From Streptomyces nodosus (lineage in GTDB: Bacteria > Actinomycetota > Actinomycetes > Streptomycetales > Streptomycetaceae): a stretch of 64,000 bases of DNA. The position numbers and the translations under genes were made by a program. The stretch's first letter is position 1. Each line of letters opens with the position of its first letter. The DNA lies in NCBI RefSeq assembly GCF_008704995.1, contig NZ_CP023747.1, positions 2,878,501 through 2,942,500 of the forward strand. Direction: 5' to 3'. Shown piece by piece: positions 27,660-36,333 of this stretch. The notes under the pieces are model-generated. The model searched no databases. It had not been told where the DNA came from and saw only the letters and a list, made by a program, of their open reading frames with translations.

Positions 27660-28799
27660 TCATGAGCCGTCGCCCTTGCGCCCGGTGTAGAACGCCACCG
27701 TCAGATCCTTGACCAGTGCCTTGCGCTCGTAGTCGTCGAGATCGACCAGACCGCGTGTGGTCAGCCGGGTCACCGTGTCCTCGACCGAGTCCACGACCGA
27801 GCTGAGCACCGTGTCGCGGTGCCGGGCCTCCAGCGCGGCGATACGGCGGCGCTGCATCCGGACGGCGACCTCGGGGGCGTACTCGATCCGGGTCGGCTGC
27901 GCCGCGAACACCTCGAGACCGACCGGATCCGCCTCCGCGGCCACCACCCGGGTCAGCGCCTCGCCGACCGCCTCGATGTCGTGCAGGCTCTCCGTGACCA
28001 TCGAGCCGGGCAGATCCGCGGACATCTGCGGCAGCACCCGGGCGAGCGCCGACTCGACGCACTCCCGCAGATAGACCTCATGGTCCTCGGCGCCCAGCAC
28101 GGCGCGCACCGTGTCCTTGACCCGCCAGGTCACCAGCACGGCCACCTGGAGCGCGACCCCGTTGGCGTCGGCCACCGGCATCGGCTCGCTGCGCCAGTGC
28201 CGCAGCCGCACATCGACCCGGTGGCGCAGCACCAGGGGGTTGGCCCACATCAGTCCGGTGCGGCGGATGGTGCCGCGGTACCGCCCGAACAGGCTGAGCA
28301 CCCAGGCGCGGCCCGCGTGCCCCCGCATGAGCCCCCCGAAGCCGAGCAGGGTGAGCGTGCCCGCCCCGATATAGGCGGCCAACTGCGGAAGCCCGAGGCC
28401 CGGGGCCCCGGACGGAGGCAGCTCCAGCAGGCGCGCCGCGGCCGGCGACACAAAGCCCGCCCACCATGAGACGACGGCACAGCCCGCCGCTCCGCCGACC
28501 CCGGCGAGCACGCCCAGTGAGGCGGGCAGCACCCGGGCGGGCCGCTCGGTCAGCTCGGGGTCGAGGTCCGTCGGCTGCCGCCGTGCGGGCGGCCGCACCC
28601 GTGGCTGCTCCCCGGTGCCGAGCCGCCGCCCCACCACCGATGTGCTGAGCGGGGGGTGAGTGCCGTCGGGGGTCTCGCGGAACAACTGGTGGACGGGGAT
28701 CTCGGTGGTCGACTCGCCGTGGATGAGCCGGGCGTGCCGCACCTCGATGTCGTCCGGCCCCCCTTCGGGCTCCGGGTTCTGCGGAATCGTCGTACTCAT
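27660..28799 (-). CDS. SPFH/band-7 domain membrane protein
   Basis: 379-residue protein. About 125 soluble Pro/Arg-rich residues precede two membrane spans (~135-155 and ~175-195). An SPFH (prohibitin-like) domain follows: GLMWANPLVLRHRVDVRLRH, then VAVLVTWRVKDTVRAVLGAE, and a helical C-terminus. SPFH proteins scaffold membrane domains. It lies between the LPMO and the NlpC-like gene, matching the conserved gene order at the cslA locus, so a role in tip organisation is plausible but unproven. Start ATG 28799. Confidence 0.87.
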   Translation of the reverse strand: MSTTIPQNPEPEGGPDDIEVRHARLIHGESTTEIPVHQLFRETPDGTHPPLSTSVVGRRLGTGEQPRVRPPARRQPTDLDPELTERPARVLPASLGVLAGVGGAAGCAVVSWWAGFVSPAAARLLELPPSGAPGLGLPQLAAYIGAGTLTLLGFGGLMRGHAGRAWVLSLFGRYRGTIRRTGLMWANPLVLRHRVDVRLRHWRSEPMPVADANGVALQVAVLVTWRVKDTVRAVLGAEDHEVYLRECVESALARVLPQMSADLPGSMVTESLHDIEAVGEALTRVVAAEADPVGLEVFAAQPTRIEYAPEVAVRMQRRRIAALEARHRDTVLSSVVDSVEDTVTRLTTRGLVDLDDYERKALVKDLTVAFYTGRKGDGS

Positions 28800-28950
28800 C
28801 TGTGTGCCTCCATGCCTCCGCACCGGGAAGCGTCGTGACGCGAGCGCGTCGGAAAACGGACCGGGACACCGGGGACGGACCGGTGGACGGGGAACAGGGG
28901 GATGAACGGGGGGACGAACGGGGGGACGGGGAACGAGGGACGGGAACGGG

Positions 28951-29940
28951 TCAGGAGAACAGGCGCCGCCAGGTCTCGGGCCCGGGGTAGCCGTCGGCGT
29001 GATCGCCGTCCCAGCCCTGGGCGCGCTGGAACGCCTCGACATTGCGCCGGTCCGTCTCGCCCCAGTGCGGCCCGGGCCCGGCGGTGTAGTGCGTCCCGAA
29101 GCCCTTGCTGATCAGCTGCCGGCCCAGCCGGGTGACAAAGGGACTGTCCGCGCCCTGCCGGAACACCTCCAGGCCCGGGTAGCCGGGCCCAGCCGCGAAG
29201 AGATCCGGCAGCGCGCTCTTGCTGTCGACCACGTTCTTGTATCGGTAGGGCACATAGCGACCGGAGTTGCTCCAGTACGCATACGGGGTGGACTGCCGTC
29301 GTGCCCTCGGCGGGGTCTCCTCGTAGGCGGTGTAGAAGCGGTGCGTGGAGTCCGTCCAGCCGGCGAAGAGGACCACATGCGATCCCTTCTCCGGGTTGGC
29401 GGTGTTGTGGAAGAGGAGCATGTCGCCCGGCTTCAGCTCCTCCTTGGAGATACGGACGCCGAACTTGTCGAGGCTCCCGGTCCATTCGTTGCTGCCGAGG
29501 TTCCAGGCCATCGAGACATATCCGGAGCAGTCCTGCCGGTAACCGTCCGACCAGTAGTCGTACATGCTGTAAGGGACCTTGGCCGTGATCCATTTCTTGG
29601 CCCTGCTGATGATCTGCGCGCGGGTCGTCCGGGGTGCCGCGGTCGGCACCTCGGCGCTGCCGCGCAGCGGCGCCGTACGGCCCTGGGGGGTGACCGGCGG
29701 CTGATCGCCCGCGGGGACACCCGGGCGATACGGCGCATGGGCGACCGCGGCGGCGGGCATCGCCTGGCCCACACCGAGCAGCACACCCGCGGCGGCCGTC
29801 AGCGCCAGCGCCCTGCGGACCGCCGGGCGGCCGGCCCGCCCGGAGCGGGCGCACCGGACATCGGCGCGGCACCGGCGAACGCGGCCGGGACGGTCACGGC
29901 CGGTCATGGGATCGCGTTTCTCGAATACCGGAGTCTTCAT
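28951..29940 (-). CDS. Secreted NlpC/P60-like hydrolase with peptidoglycan-binding tail
   Basis: 329-residue exported protein. A basic N-terminus and hydrophobic segment (~45-75) form the signal. The catalytic-looking domain has the cysteine motif YRQDCSGYVSMAWNL and the histidine motif EKGSHVVLFAGW, the order seen in NlpC/P60-type amidases. The C-terminal ~70 residues (HWGETDRRNVEAFQRAQGW to YPGPETWRRLF) are a peptidoglycan-binding-like module common in Streptomyces. Likely a cell-wall hydrolase that opens peptidoglycan for the glycan made by CslA. ATG 29940 chosen with GAGGGG upstream. Confidence 0.85.
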   Translation of the reverse strand: MKTPVFEKRDPMTGRDRPGRVRRCRADVRCARSGRAGRPAVRRALALTAAAGVLLGVGQAMPAAAVAHAPYRPGVPAGDQPPVTPQGRTAPLRGSAEVPTAAPRTTRAQIISRAKKWITAKVPYSMYDYWSDGYRQDCSGYVSMAWNLGSNEWTGSLDKFGVRISKEELKPGDMLLFHNTANPEKGSHVVLFAGWTDSTHRFYTAYEETPPRARRQSTPYAYWSNSGRYVPYRYKNVVDSKSALPDLFAAGPGYPGLEVFRQGADSPFVTRLGRQLISKGFGTHYTAGPGPHWGETDRRNVEAFQRAQGWDGDHADGYPGPETWRRLFS

Positions 29941-30162
29941 GCGGCGCCCCTCACACTCCCTGTCCACGGTCGAGGCGATATGATCCACTTTCTTCATATA
30001 TGTCACATTTCCCAACGATGCATCAGATTCATACGGTGTCGGCCCGAATGACGTAGGCGCGCCGTTCCACCGGGGGTACGGCGCCCCGCCGGACGGAGCC
30101 GCCGCAGGCCGCGACGGTCATCGACACCCCGAGAAGTCGGGTAGAGTTCTCCGGGTCGGCAG

Positions 30163-30236
30163 GCGCCGCTAGCTCAGTTGGTTAGAGCAGCTGACTCTTA
30201 ATCAGCGGGTCCGGGGTTCGAGTCCCTGGCGGCGCA
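30163..30236 (+). tRNA. tRNA-Lys (CTT), copy 3
   Basis: Third identical 74-nt tRNA-Lys gene, between the NlpC-like gene and cslA. Confidence 0.97.
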
Positions 30237-30626
30237 CCACCGGAAAGGCCCCTCGCGCATGCGAGGGGCCTTTCCGTCGTCCGCCCGCACAGGAACCCCC
30301 TCGGCCCCTCCCTCAACGTCCGCACACAGGTGTCGCCGACCGCCCCGGAGCGCCCCAACACGCACCCCGATGCGCCGGTATGACCGGGAAACACCTTGTT
30401 CGCCCTTGCGATCATGCCGAAGGCCGTAGAACCCTGGGGGCTTCAGCAAACGGCCGACGCCGGGCGATCAACGGGGACCAGGGGGTCAGGACGCCGGCGC
30501 CGCGCGGGGAAGGGGCCCCGCCGGACGCGCACCCGGAAGCCATGCGCACGCAGCCGTCCAGGGGGGACGCATGCGGGCGAGTCGGTCGATGGACGCACGC
30601 ATCCGTGCGTGCCGGGGGGATGAGCC
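30237..30626. other. Intergenic region upstream of cslA
   Basis: 390 bp. It contains the tRNA terminator and, beyond it, the presumed cslA promoter and leader. The frames that cross it (for example from 30380) are not protein-like. A G-run ribosome site (GGGGGG, 30616-30621) precedes the cslA ATG. Confidence 0.5.
30242..30275 (+). terminator. Terminator after tRNA-Lys copy 3
   Basis: 15-bp perfect stem (GGAAAGGCCCCTCGC and complement) with a GCAT tetraloop, 5 nt after the tRNA. Confidence 0.8.
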
Positions 30627-32525
30627 ATGACTTCGACGCCGACGGGTGCCCGCAAGGGCCCGGACCCGTCAGAGACGACCCGGCTGAGGGTGCCCTCGCA
30701 CCGCACCGGCCACACCGAGAGCCACCGGGAGACGAGGAGGACGCCGCCGCCCCGGTACGACTACGAGCACTACAGCCGGCTGGCGGGGCCCCTCACCCGG
30801 CCGGATCCGGCCGAGCCGTACCGGGTCCGGTACCGCTCGTTGCTCTCCCAGGAGCCGCACCGGCTGCGCGTCGCGCTGATGCTGGGTGCGGCACCCCTGC
30901 TGTCGCTGGTCCTGCTGGCCTGGCTGCTCCAGCCGAAGCACTGGACCGAACGCCAGTACCCCACCTATGACTTCCTGCCCGCACTCGACACGGTGATGCT
31001 GATCTCGATCGGCCTGATCGAGTTCTTCCGCTGCGTCAATGTGCTCTCGAACGCGCATGCCACCCTGGTCGCCCGCGACCCGGTCCCGGTGGTGCCCGAG
31101 ACCGGTACCAGAGTCGCCTTCCTCACCACCTTCGTCCCCGGCAAGGAGCCGCTCTCGATGGTGACCAAGACCCTGGAGGCCGCCGTCCGGCTGCGCCACC
31201 GGGGTCTTCTGCATGTCTGGCTCCTCGACGAGGGCGACGATCCGGAGGTGAAGGCGGTCTGCGCACGTCTGGGCGTGCACCACTTCAGCCGCAAGGGCGT
31301 CCCTCGCTGGAACCGGCCCACCGGCCCGCACCGCGCCAGGACCAAGCACGGCAACTACAACGCCTGGCTGGAGGCGCACGGCGGCGACTACGACTACTTC
31401 GCCTCCGTCGACACCGACCATGTGCCGCTGCCCAACTATCTGGAGCGGATGCTGGGCTACTTCCGCGACCCCGATGTGGGCTTTGTGATCGGCCCCCAGG
31501 TGTACGGCAACTACGACTCCTTCGTCACCAAGGCCGCCGAGTCGCAGCAGTTCCTCTTCCACGCCCTGATCCAGCGGGCCGGCAACCGCTACGGCGCCCC
31601 GATGTTCGTCGGCACCTCCAACGCCGTACGCATCACGGCGCTCCGGCAGATCGGCGGCCTGTACGACTCGATCACCGAGGACATGGCGACCGGCTTCGAG
31701 ATGCACCGCCACCGGAACCCGGCCACCGGCAGGAAGTGGAGATCGGTCTACACCCCGGATGTGCTCGCCGTCGGCGAGGGACCCGGCGCCTGGACGGACT
31801 TCTTCACCCAGCAGCTGCGCTGGTCACGGGGCACCTACGAGACGATCCTCAAGCAGTACTGGAAGGGCTTCTTCTCGCTGCCGCCGGGCCGGCTCCTCAA
31901 CTACACGATGATGATCGTCTTCTATCCGATGTCGGCCCTGAACTGGATCCTGGCCGCGCTGAGCTGCGCCCTGTTCCTGGGTCTCGGCGCCTCCGGGGTG
32001 AACATCGACCCGACCGTGTGGCTGATGCTCTACGGCAATGCGTCGGCACTGCAGATCGGTCTCTACCTCTGGAACCGCCGCCACAATGTCTCCCCGCACG
32101 AACCGGAGGGCTCCGGCGGGCTGGCCGGCATGGTGATGTCGGCGCTGTCGGCACCGGTCTACGCCCGCTCGCTCATGGATACGGTGCTGCGCCGCAAGAG
32201 CTCCTTCGTGGTGACGCCCAAGGGCGATTCGACGAGCCCCGACACCCTGCGCGGGACGTTCCGGATCCATCTGTTCTTCATGCTGGTCTTCGGCGGCTCG
32301 ATCGTCGCCGGTCTCCTCCTCGGCCACTCCCACCCGGCGATGATCGTCTGGGCCTCGCTCGCCCTGCTGATCACGGCCGCCCCGCTTCTCGTATGGCGCT
32401 GGACCCTGCGTCAGGAGAGGCGGAGCCCGGCCGTCCGGGACGGGCGGGCCGGCCAGGGCAGCCGGCACGGCCAGGACCAGGAGGAACCGACCCTGAGGAT
32501 CGTTCTCGGGGGGCGTGAGCGATGA
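30627..32525 (+). CDS. cslA: Cellulose-synthase-like family-2 glycosyltransferase
   Basis: 632-residue membrane beta-glycosyltransferase of the CesA/BcsA type. The catalytic signatures are all present: DEGDDPE, the VDTDHVPLP DxD, the ITEDMATGFEM acceptor motif and the QQLRWSRGT processivity motif. Two spans precede the catalytic domain and about five follow it; there is no PilZ domain. In Streptomyces, CslA makes a beta-glucan or chitin-like polymer at hyphal tips with the copper oxidase GlxA. The glxA ATG overlaps the cslA stop (ATGA), which shows coupling. Confidence 0.93.
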   Translation: MTSTPTGARKGPDPSETTRLRVPSHRTGHTESHRETRRTPPPRYDYEHYSRLAGPLTRPDPAEPYRVRYRSLLSQEPHRLRVALMLGAAPLLSLVLLAWLLQPKHWTERQYPTYDFLPALDTVMLISIGLIEFFRCVNVLSNAHATLVARDPVPVVPETGTRVAFLTTFVPGKEPLSMVTKTLEAAVRLRHRGLLHVWLLDEGDDPEVKAVCARLGVHHFSRKGVPRWNRPTGPHRARTKHGNYNAWLEAHGGDYDYFASVDTDHVPLPNYLERMLGYFRDPDVGFVIGPQVYGNYDSFVTKAAESQQFLFHALIQRAGNRYGAPMFVGTSNAVRITALRQIGGLYDSITEDMATGFEMHRHRNPATGRKWRSVYTPDVLAVGEGPGAWTDFFTQQLRWSRGTYETILKQYWKGFFSLPPGRLLNYTMMIVFYPMSALNWILAALSCALFLGLGASGVNIDPTVWLMLYGNASALQIGLYLWNRRHNVSPHEPEGSGGLAGMVMSALSAPVYARSLMDTVLRRKSSFVVTPKGDSTSPDTLRGTFRIHLFFMLVFGGSIVAGLLLGHSHPAMIVWASLALLITAAPLLVWRWTLRQERRSPAVRDGRAGQGSRHGQDQEEPTLRIVLGGRER

Positions 32526-34456
32526 GGGACCGGACCGTACGCCGCCGGGCCCGCCGCCTGGCGCTCGGCACCACGGTGGTGCTCGCGCTGGCCGGGATGA
32601 ACGGGCCCTGGCTGTATCGCTTCGGCACGGAGCGGTACCACGACTACACGATCAACAAGCCCGAGTACAAAGCAGAGAACGGGCACTGGGAGATCGTCGA
32701 GTTCCCCGAGGAGTACCGGCAGGACACCATCCACGCGGCGCTGCTGCACACCGGGAAGGTGCTGATGGTCGCGGGCTCGGGCAACAACCAGGAGAACTTC
32801 GACAGAAAGCGGTTCGACACCCGGATCTGGGACCCGGTCAAGGGCACCGTCAAGAAGGTCCCCACGCCCAGCGACCTGTTCTGCACCGGCCACACCCAGC
32901 TGGCCGGCGGCAATCTGCTGATCGCGGGTGGCACCAAGCGGTACGAGAAGCTGAAGGGCGATGTCACCAAGGCCGGCGGCCTGATGATCGTCCACAACGA
33001 GAACCCGGACAAGCCGATCACCCTGCCCGCGGGCACCGCGTTCCGGGGCAGGGCGAACGGCAAAACCTTCGTCTCCAAGGACCCCGTCCTGGTGCCCCGC
33101 GCCGAGAAGGTCTTCGACCGGACCGGCCGATGGCTGCGCAACGACCCCGGCATCGGCCGGATCTATGTCGAGGCGCGGAAGAGCGGCCGACGGTACGAGA
33201 CCGGCACCGAGGACAACTACCGGGTACAGGGCCTCACCGGCGCCGACGCGCGCAACACCTATGGCATCGCCAACAAGCTGGGGCTCGACAAGAAGGACTT
33301 CCAGGGAATCCGGGACGCCTTCGAGTTCGACGCGGTCGCCGAGAGGTACATCAAGGTCGACCCGATGAAGGAGGCCCGCTGGTATCCGACCCTCACCACC
33401 CTGAGCGACGGGCGGATCCTCAGTGTCTCCGGGCTGGACGACATCGGGCAGCTGGTCCCGGGCAAGAACGAGATCTTCGACCCGAGGACCCGGCGGTGGA
33501 CGTACACCGGGAAGATCCGGCAGTTCCCGACCTACCCCGCGCTGTTCCTGATGCAGAACGGCAGGATCTTCTACTCGGGTTCCAACGCCGGCTACGGCCC
33601 GGACGACGTGGGGCGTGCTCCCGGCATCTGGGACGTGGACAGCAATGCCTTCACCGAGCTGCCCGGGCTCGCCGACCCCGACCTGATGGAGACCTCCGGC
33701 ACCGTGCTGCTGCCACCCGCGCAGGACGAGAGATTCCTGGTGATCGGGGGCGGCGGGGTCGGCGAGTCCGAGCGGTCCACCGGCAGGACCCGGCTGATCG
33801 ACCTCACGGCGGACCGTCCCCGCTTCACCGAGGGCCCGTCGCTGGAGAAGGGCACCCGCTATCCCCAGGCCTCGGTCCTCCCCGACGACACGGTGCTGGT
33901 CTCGGGCGGCTCCGAGGACTACCGCGGGCGCGGCGACTCCGACATCCTCCAGGCACGGCTCTACCACCCGGACACCAACACCTTCCAGCGGGTGGCCGAT
34001 CCGCAGGTGGGCCGCAACTACCACTCGGGGTCGATCCTGCTGCCCGACGGCCGGGTGATGTTCTTCGGCTCCGACCCGCTCTACGGGGACCGGGCGAACA
34101 CCAGGCCGGGCGTCTTCGAGCAGCGCATCGAGATCTACACCCCGCCGTATCTCTACCGGGACGCGCGGCCCTCCCTGTCCGGCGGGCCCCGCACCCTCGC
34201 GCGCGGCGCGTCGGGCACCTTCGCCTCGCAGCACGCCTCGGCGATCACCAAGGTCCGGCTGATCCGGCCCAGCGCGTCCACCCATGTGACGGACGTCGAC
34301 CAGCGCTCGATCGCGCTGGACTTCACCGCCGCCGAGGACAGCATCACGGTGACGGTGCCGAAGAACCGCAATCTCGTCCCGTCGGGCTGGTACATGCTCT
34401 TCGTCGACGACGACCAGGGAACACCGAGCGAGGCCCGGTGGGTCCAGGTGCCGTAG
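32522..34456 (+). CDS. glxA: Galactose-oxidase-like radical copper oxidase GlxA
   Basis: 644-residue membrane-anchored copper oxidase. One N-terminal span or signal-anchor (~12-28) precedes a seven-bladed Kelch propeller and a C-terminal immunoglobulin-like domain (DUF1929-type, TKVRLIRPSASTHVTDVDQR). The crosslink cysteine is in PTPSDLFCTGHTQL, and the copper Tyr/His pair lies in VGRNYHSGSILL. Family knowledge: GlxA oxidises primary alcohol groups of the CslA glycan, a step needed for aerial development in S. lividans. It is directly coupled to cslA. Confidence 0.93.
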   Translation: MRDRTVRRRARRLALGTTVVLALAGMNGPWLYRFGTERYHDYTINKPEYKAENGHWEIVEFPEEYRQDTIHAALLHTGKVLMVAGSGNNQENFDRKRFDTRIWDPVKGTVKKVPTPSDLFCTGHTQLAGGNLLIAGGTKRYEKLKGDVTKAGGLMIVHNENPDKPITLPAGTAFRGRANGKTFVSKDPVLVPRAEKVFDRTGRWLRNDPGIGRIYVEARKSGRRYETGTEDNYRVQGLTGADARNTYGIANKLGLDKKDFQGIRDAFEFDAVAERYIKVDPMKEARWYPTLTTLSDGRILSVSGLDDIGQLVPGKNEIFDPRTRRWTYTGKIRQFPTYPALFLMQNGRIFYSGSNAGYGPDDVGRAPGIWDVDSNAFTELPGLADPDLMETSGTVLLPPAQDERFLVIGGGGVGESERSTGRTRLIDLTADRPRFTEGPSLEKGTRYPQASVLPDDTVLVSGGSEDYRGRGDSDILQARLYHPDTNTFQRVADPQVGRNYHSGSILLPDGRVMFFGSDPLYGDRANTRPGVFEQRIEIYTPPYLYRDARPSLSGGPRTLARGASGTFASQHASAITKVRLIRPSASTHVTDVDQRSIALDFTAAEDSITVTVPKNRNLVPSGWYMLFVDDDQGTPSEARWVQVP

Positions 34457-34512
34457 GTCCCGGCGCGCCCGGGGCGTCCTGGGGCGCCCTCGGGACGCAT
34501 ACGGGACGCACC

Positions 34513-34551
34513 ACCCGGGGGTGCCCTCCGCGGCGGAGGGCACCCCCGGGT
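34513..34551. terminator. Bidirectional terminator between glxA and the GH6 gene
   Basis: Perfect 18-bp stem (ACCCGGGGGTGCCCTCCG and its complement) with a 3-nt loop, placed between converging genes. Confidence 0.85.
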
Positions 34552-34564
34552 GCAACGGCGGGGC

Positions 34565-35572
34565 CTATTCGGCTCCGGCGAGGGCGAGTGCGTAGGACGG
34601 CCACCAGTCGCCCGCCCGGGGGCCGCCCTTGCAGGTGCCGTCGGACTCGCCCGGGCGTTTCACCCACAGATAGGCGTCCACCAGCGGGTCCGCCGTGCGG
34701 GTGGTCGGGGTCTCGCCCAGGGCCCGCCCCGGCGGATTGCACCAGCGCTCGCGCGGATCGCCGCCGGTGTACGGCCCGTTGCCGTTGCGGCTGGTGTCGA
34801 TCACAAAGTGCTTGCCGCCGATCTTCGCGGAGAGCTGTCTGCCGTAGGCGAGGGAGTCCCGCGTCGAGTAGAAGTTGGAGACGTTCACCGCGAAGCCGTC
34901 CGCCCGGTCGACGCCCGCCCGTCGCAACGGCTGGAAGATCTGGTCGGGGTGCTGCCAGCCCGGATTGCCCGCGTCCAGGTACACCGTGGTGTTCCGCAGC
35001 GCCCCGAGGGTGGTGATCGCGCCCTTGAGCAGGTCGTTCCGCTCCTCGTGGAACTCCTCGGGGGTGCAGCCGTCCACCATGTGCAGCACCGCGTCCGGCT
35101 CCAGGATCACCGTCGCCCGCCGGTCCCCGATGCCCCGGGCCACGGCGTCGATCCACGCCCGGTACGCGGCACCGTCGGCCGCGCCGCCCTGCGAGAACTG
35201 GCCGCAGTCGCGGTGCGGGATGTCGTAGAGCACCAGCAGCGCGGTCCGGCCCGCCCGGGTCGCGGCCTCCGTGAAGCCCCGCGCCTCCGCCTCGGGGTTC
35301 TCCGGTCCGATCCACTCCCCCGTCGGCTGCTCGGCGATCCTTCTGATCCGGTCCGCGTCGGCCGTCCGGCCGGCCTTCTCATAGGCGGCCAGCTGCCGGG
35401 CCGCGTTCCCGTCCGGGTTGACCCAGAAGGGCCCGGAGGCCTTCGGCCGCTGGGTGACCGCGCCCGTCCGGCCCTTCTCGTCACCGCCCCCGGAGGAACA
35501 TCCGGCCAGCAGCAGCACGGCCCCCACCGCCACCGCCGCGGCGCGCGCCGCCGCACCGTTCGTCCCGTACAT
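34565..35572 (-). CDS. cslZ: GH6 endoglucanase-like lipoprotein
   Basis: 335-residue GH6 glycoside hydrolase on a lipoprotein anchor (VLLLAGCSSGGG near residue 24). Visible GH6 features are LLVLYDIPHRDCGQFSQGG (catalytic Asp region), RATVILEPDAVLHM, TTVYLDAGNPGWQ and FVIDTSRNGNG. It corresponds in position and family to CslZ of the cslA-glxA locus, where a cellulase-type enzyme is thought to trim the nascent glycan. It converges on glxA, so it is transcribed separately. The start is the ATG at 35572. Confidence 0.88.
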   Translation of the reverse strand: MYGTNGAAARAAAVAVGAVLLLAGCSSGGGDEKGRTGAVTQRPKASGPFWVNPDGNAARQLAAYEKAGRTADADRIRRIAEQPTGEWIGPENPEAEARGFTEAATRAGRTALLVLYDIPHRDCGQFSQGGAADGAAYRAWIDAVARGIGDRRATVILEPDAVLHMVDGCTPEEFHEERNDLLKGAITTLGALRNTTVYLDAGNPGWQHPDQIFQPLRRAGVDRADGFAVNVSNFYSTRDSLAYGRQLSAKIGGKHFVIDTSRNGNGPYTGGDPRERWCNPPGRALGETPTTRTADPLVDAYLWVKRPGESDGTCKGGPRAGDWWPSYALALAGAE

Positions 35573-35664
35573 CCAACTCCCCCTTGGTGTACCGCCTTAC
35601 GCCCCCGATCGTGACATACCCGCCTAGGTGCACACGAGGTGGCCGGGCGGTCACCGGCGGGGTG

Positions 35665-36330
35665 TCAGTGTCCGCTGCCCGTCAGATACGCCGACACCAC
35701 CACGTTCGCCGCATAGGTACGGCTCACCGGGTCGAAGGCTCCGGCGCAGGTCAGCAGGCGCAGCTCCGCCCGTCCCGGCTTTCCGGGCCCGTACGCCTGC
35801 CGGGCGTCGAAACCCTCGCGGGACAGGACCTTGACGCCCTCGACGGTGAACTCGGCGACGGCACCGTCGTCACGGACCACCCGCACCGCGTCGCCCGGCC
35901 GCAGACTGCCCAGCCGCTGGAAGACGGCCGGCGCGTTCTCGGTGTCCCGGTGCCCGACCAGCAGCGCGGTGCCGGCCGCCCCGGGGGTCACCCCGGCCGC
36001 GTACCAGCCGACCACCCCCGGCTGGTCATAGGGCGGCGCCTCCACCGCGCCCTGCCGGTCCAGGCCGCGGGACACCACCGGCGCCTGCACCTTCAGGACG
36101 GGGATGTCGATGCGCAGCGGTGTCGCCTTGCGCAACGGTCCTGCCGCGGACGGCAGTTCGGGCCCCGGTGGCCGGCCGGCGGCGGCCATGTCGCCCGTCG
36201 TCGGGGCGAAGGTCCCCAGATGTACATCGGTGATCTCACGGCCCCACTGCCACAGCCCGAGCAGCAGGATCACCCAGGCGACGCCCATCAACAGGCGTCC
36301 GGTGCCGGAGGAACGGTGGTGCCCTTGCAT
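35665..36330 (-). CDS. Class F sortase
   Basis: 221-residue sortase. One N-terminal membrane anchor (~14-30), then a sortase fold with the catalytic histidine in ALLVGHRDTENAP and the cysteine in RLLTCAGAFDPVSRTY (TLxTC-type with a downstream Arg). Class F enzymes of actinobacteria cleave LPxTG-like signals. It is 3 nt downstream of the secreted repeat protein gene, suggesting that protein or the one at 38287 is a substrate or partner. Confidence 0.9.
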   Translation of the reverse strand: MQGHHRSSGTGRLLMGVAWVILLLGLWQWGREITDVHLGTFAPTTGDMAAAGRPPGPELPSAAGPLRKATPLRIDIPVLKVQAPVVSRGLDRQGAVEAPPYDQPGVVGWYAAGVTPGAAGTALLVGHRDTENAPAVFQRLGSLRPGDAVRVVRDDGAVAEFTVEGVKVLSREGFDARQAYGPGKPGRAELRLLTCAGAFDPVSRTYAANVVVSAYLTGSGH

Positions 36331-36333
36331 GCT

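Noticed and set aside
32411..34555. 714-residue antisense frame over glxA
   Set aside because: glxA has clear catalytic residues; the antisense product is Val/Arg/Gly-rich filler.
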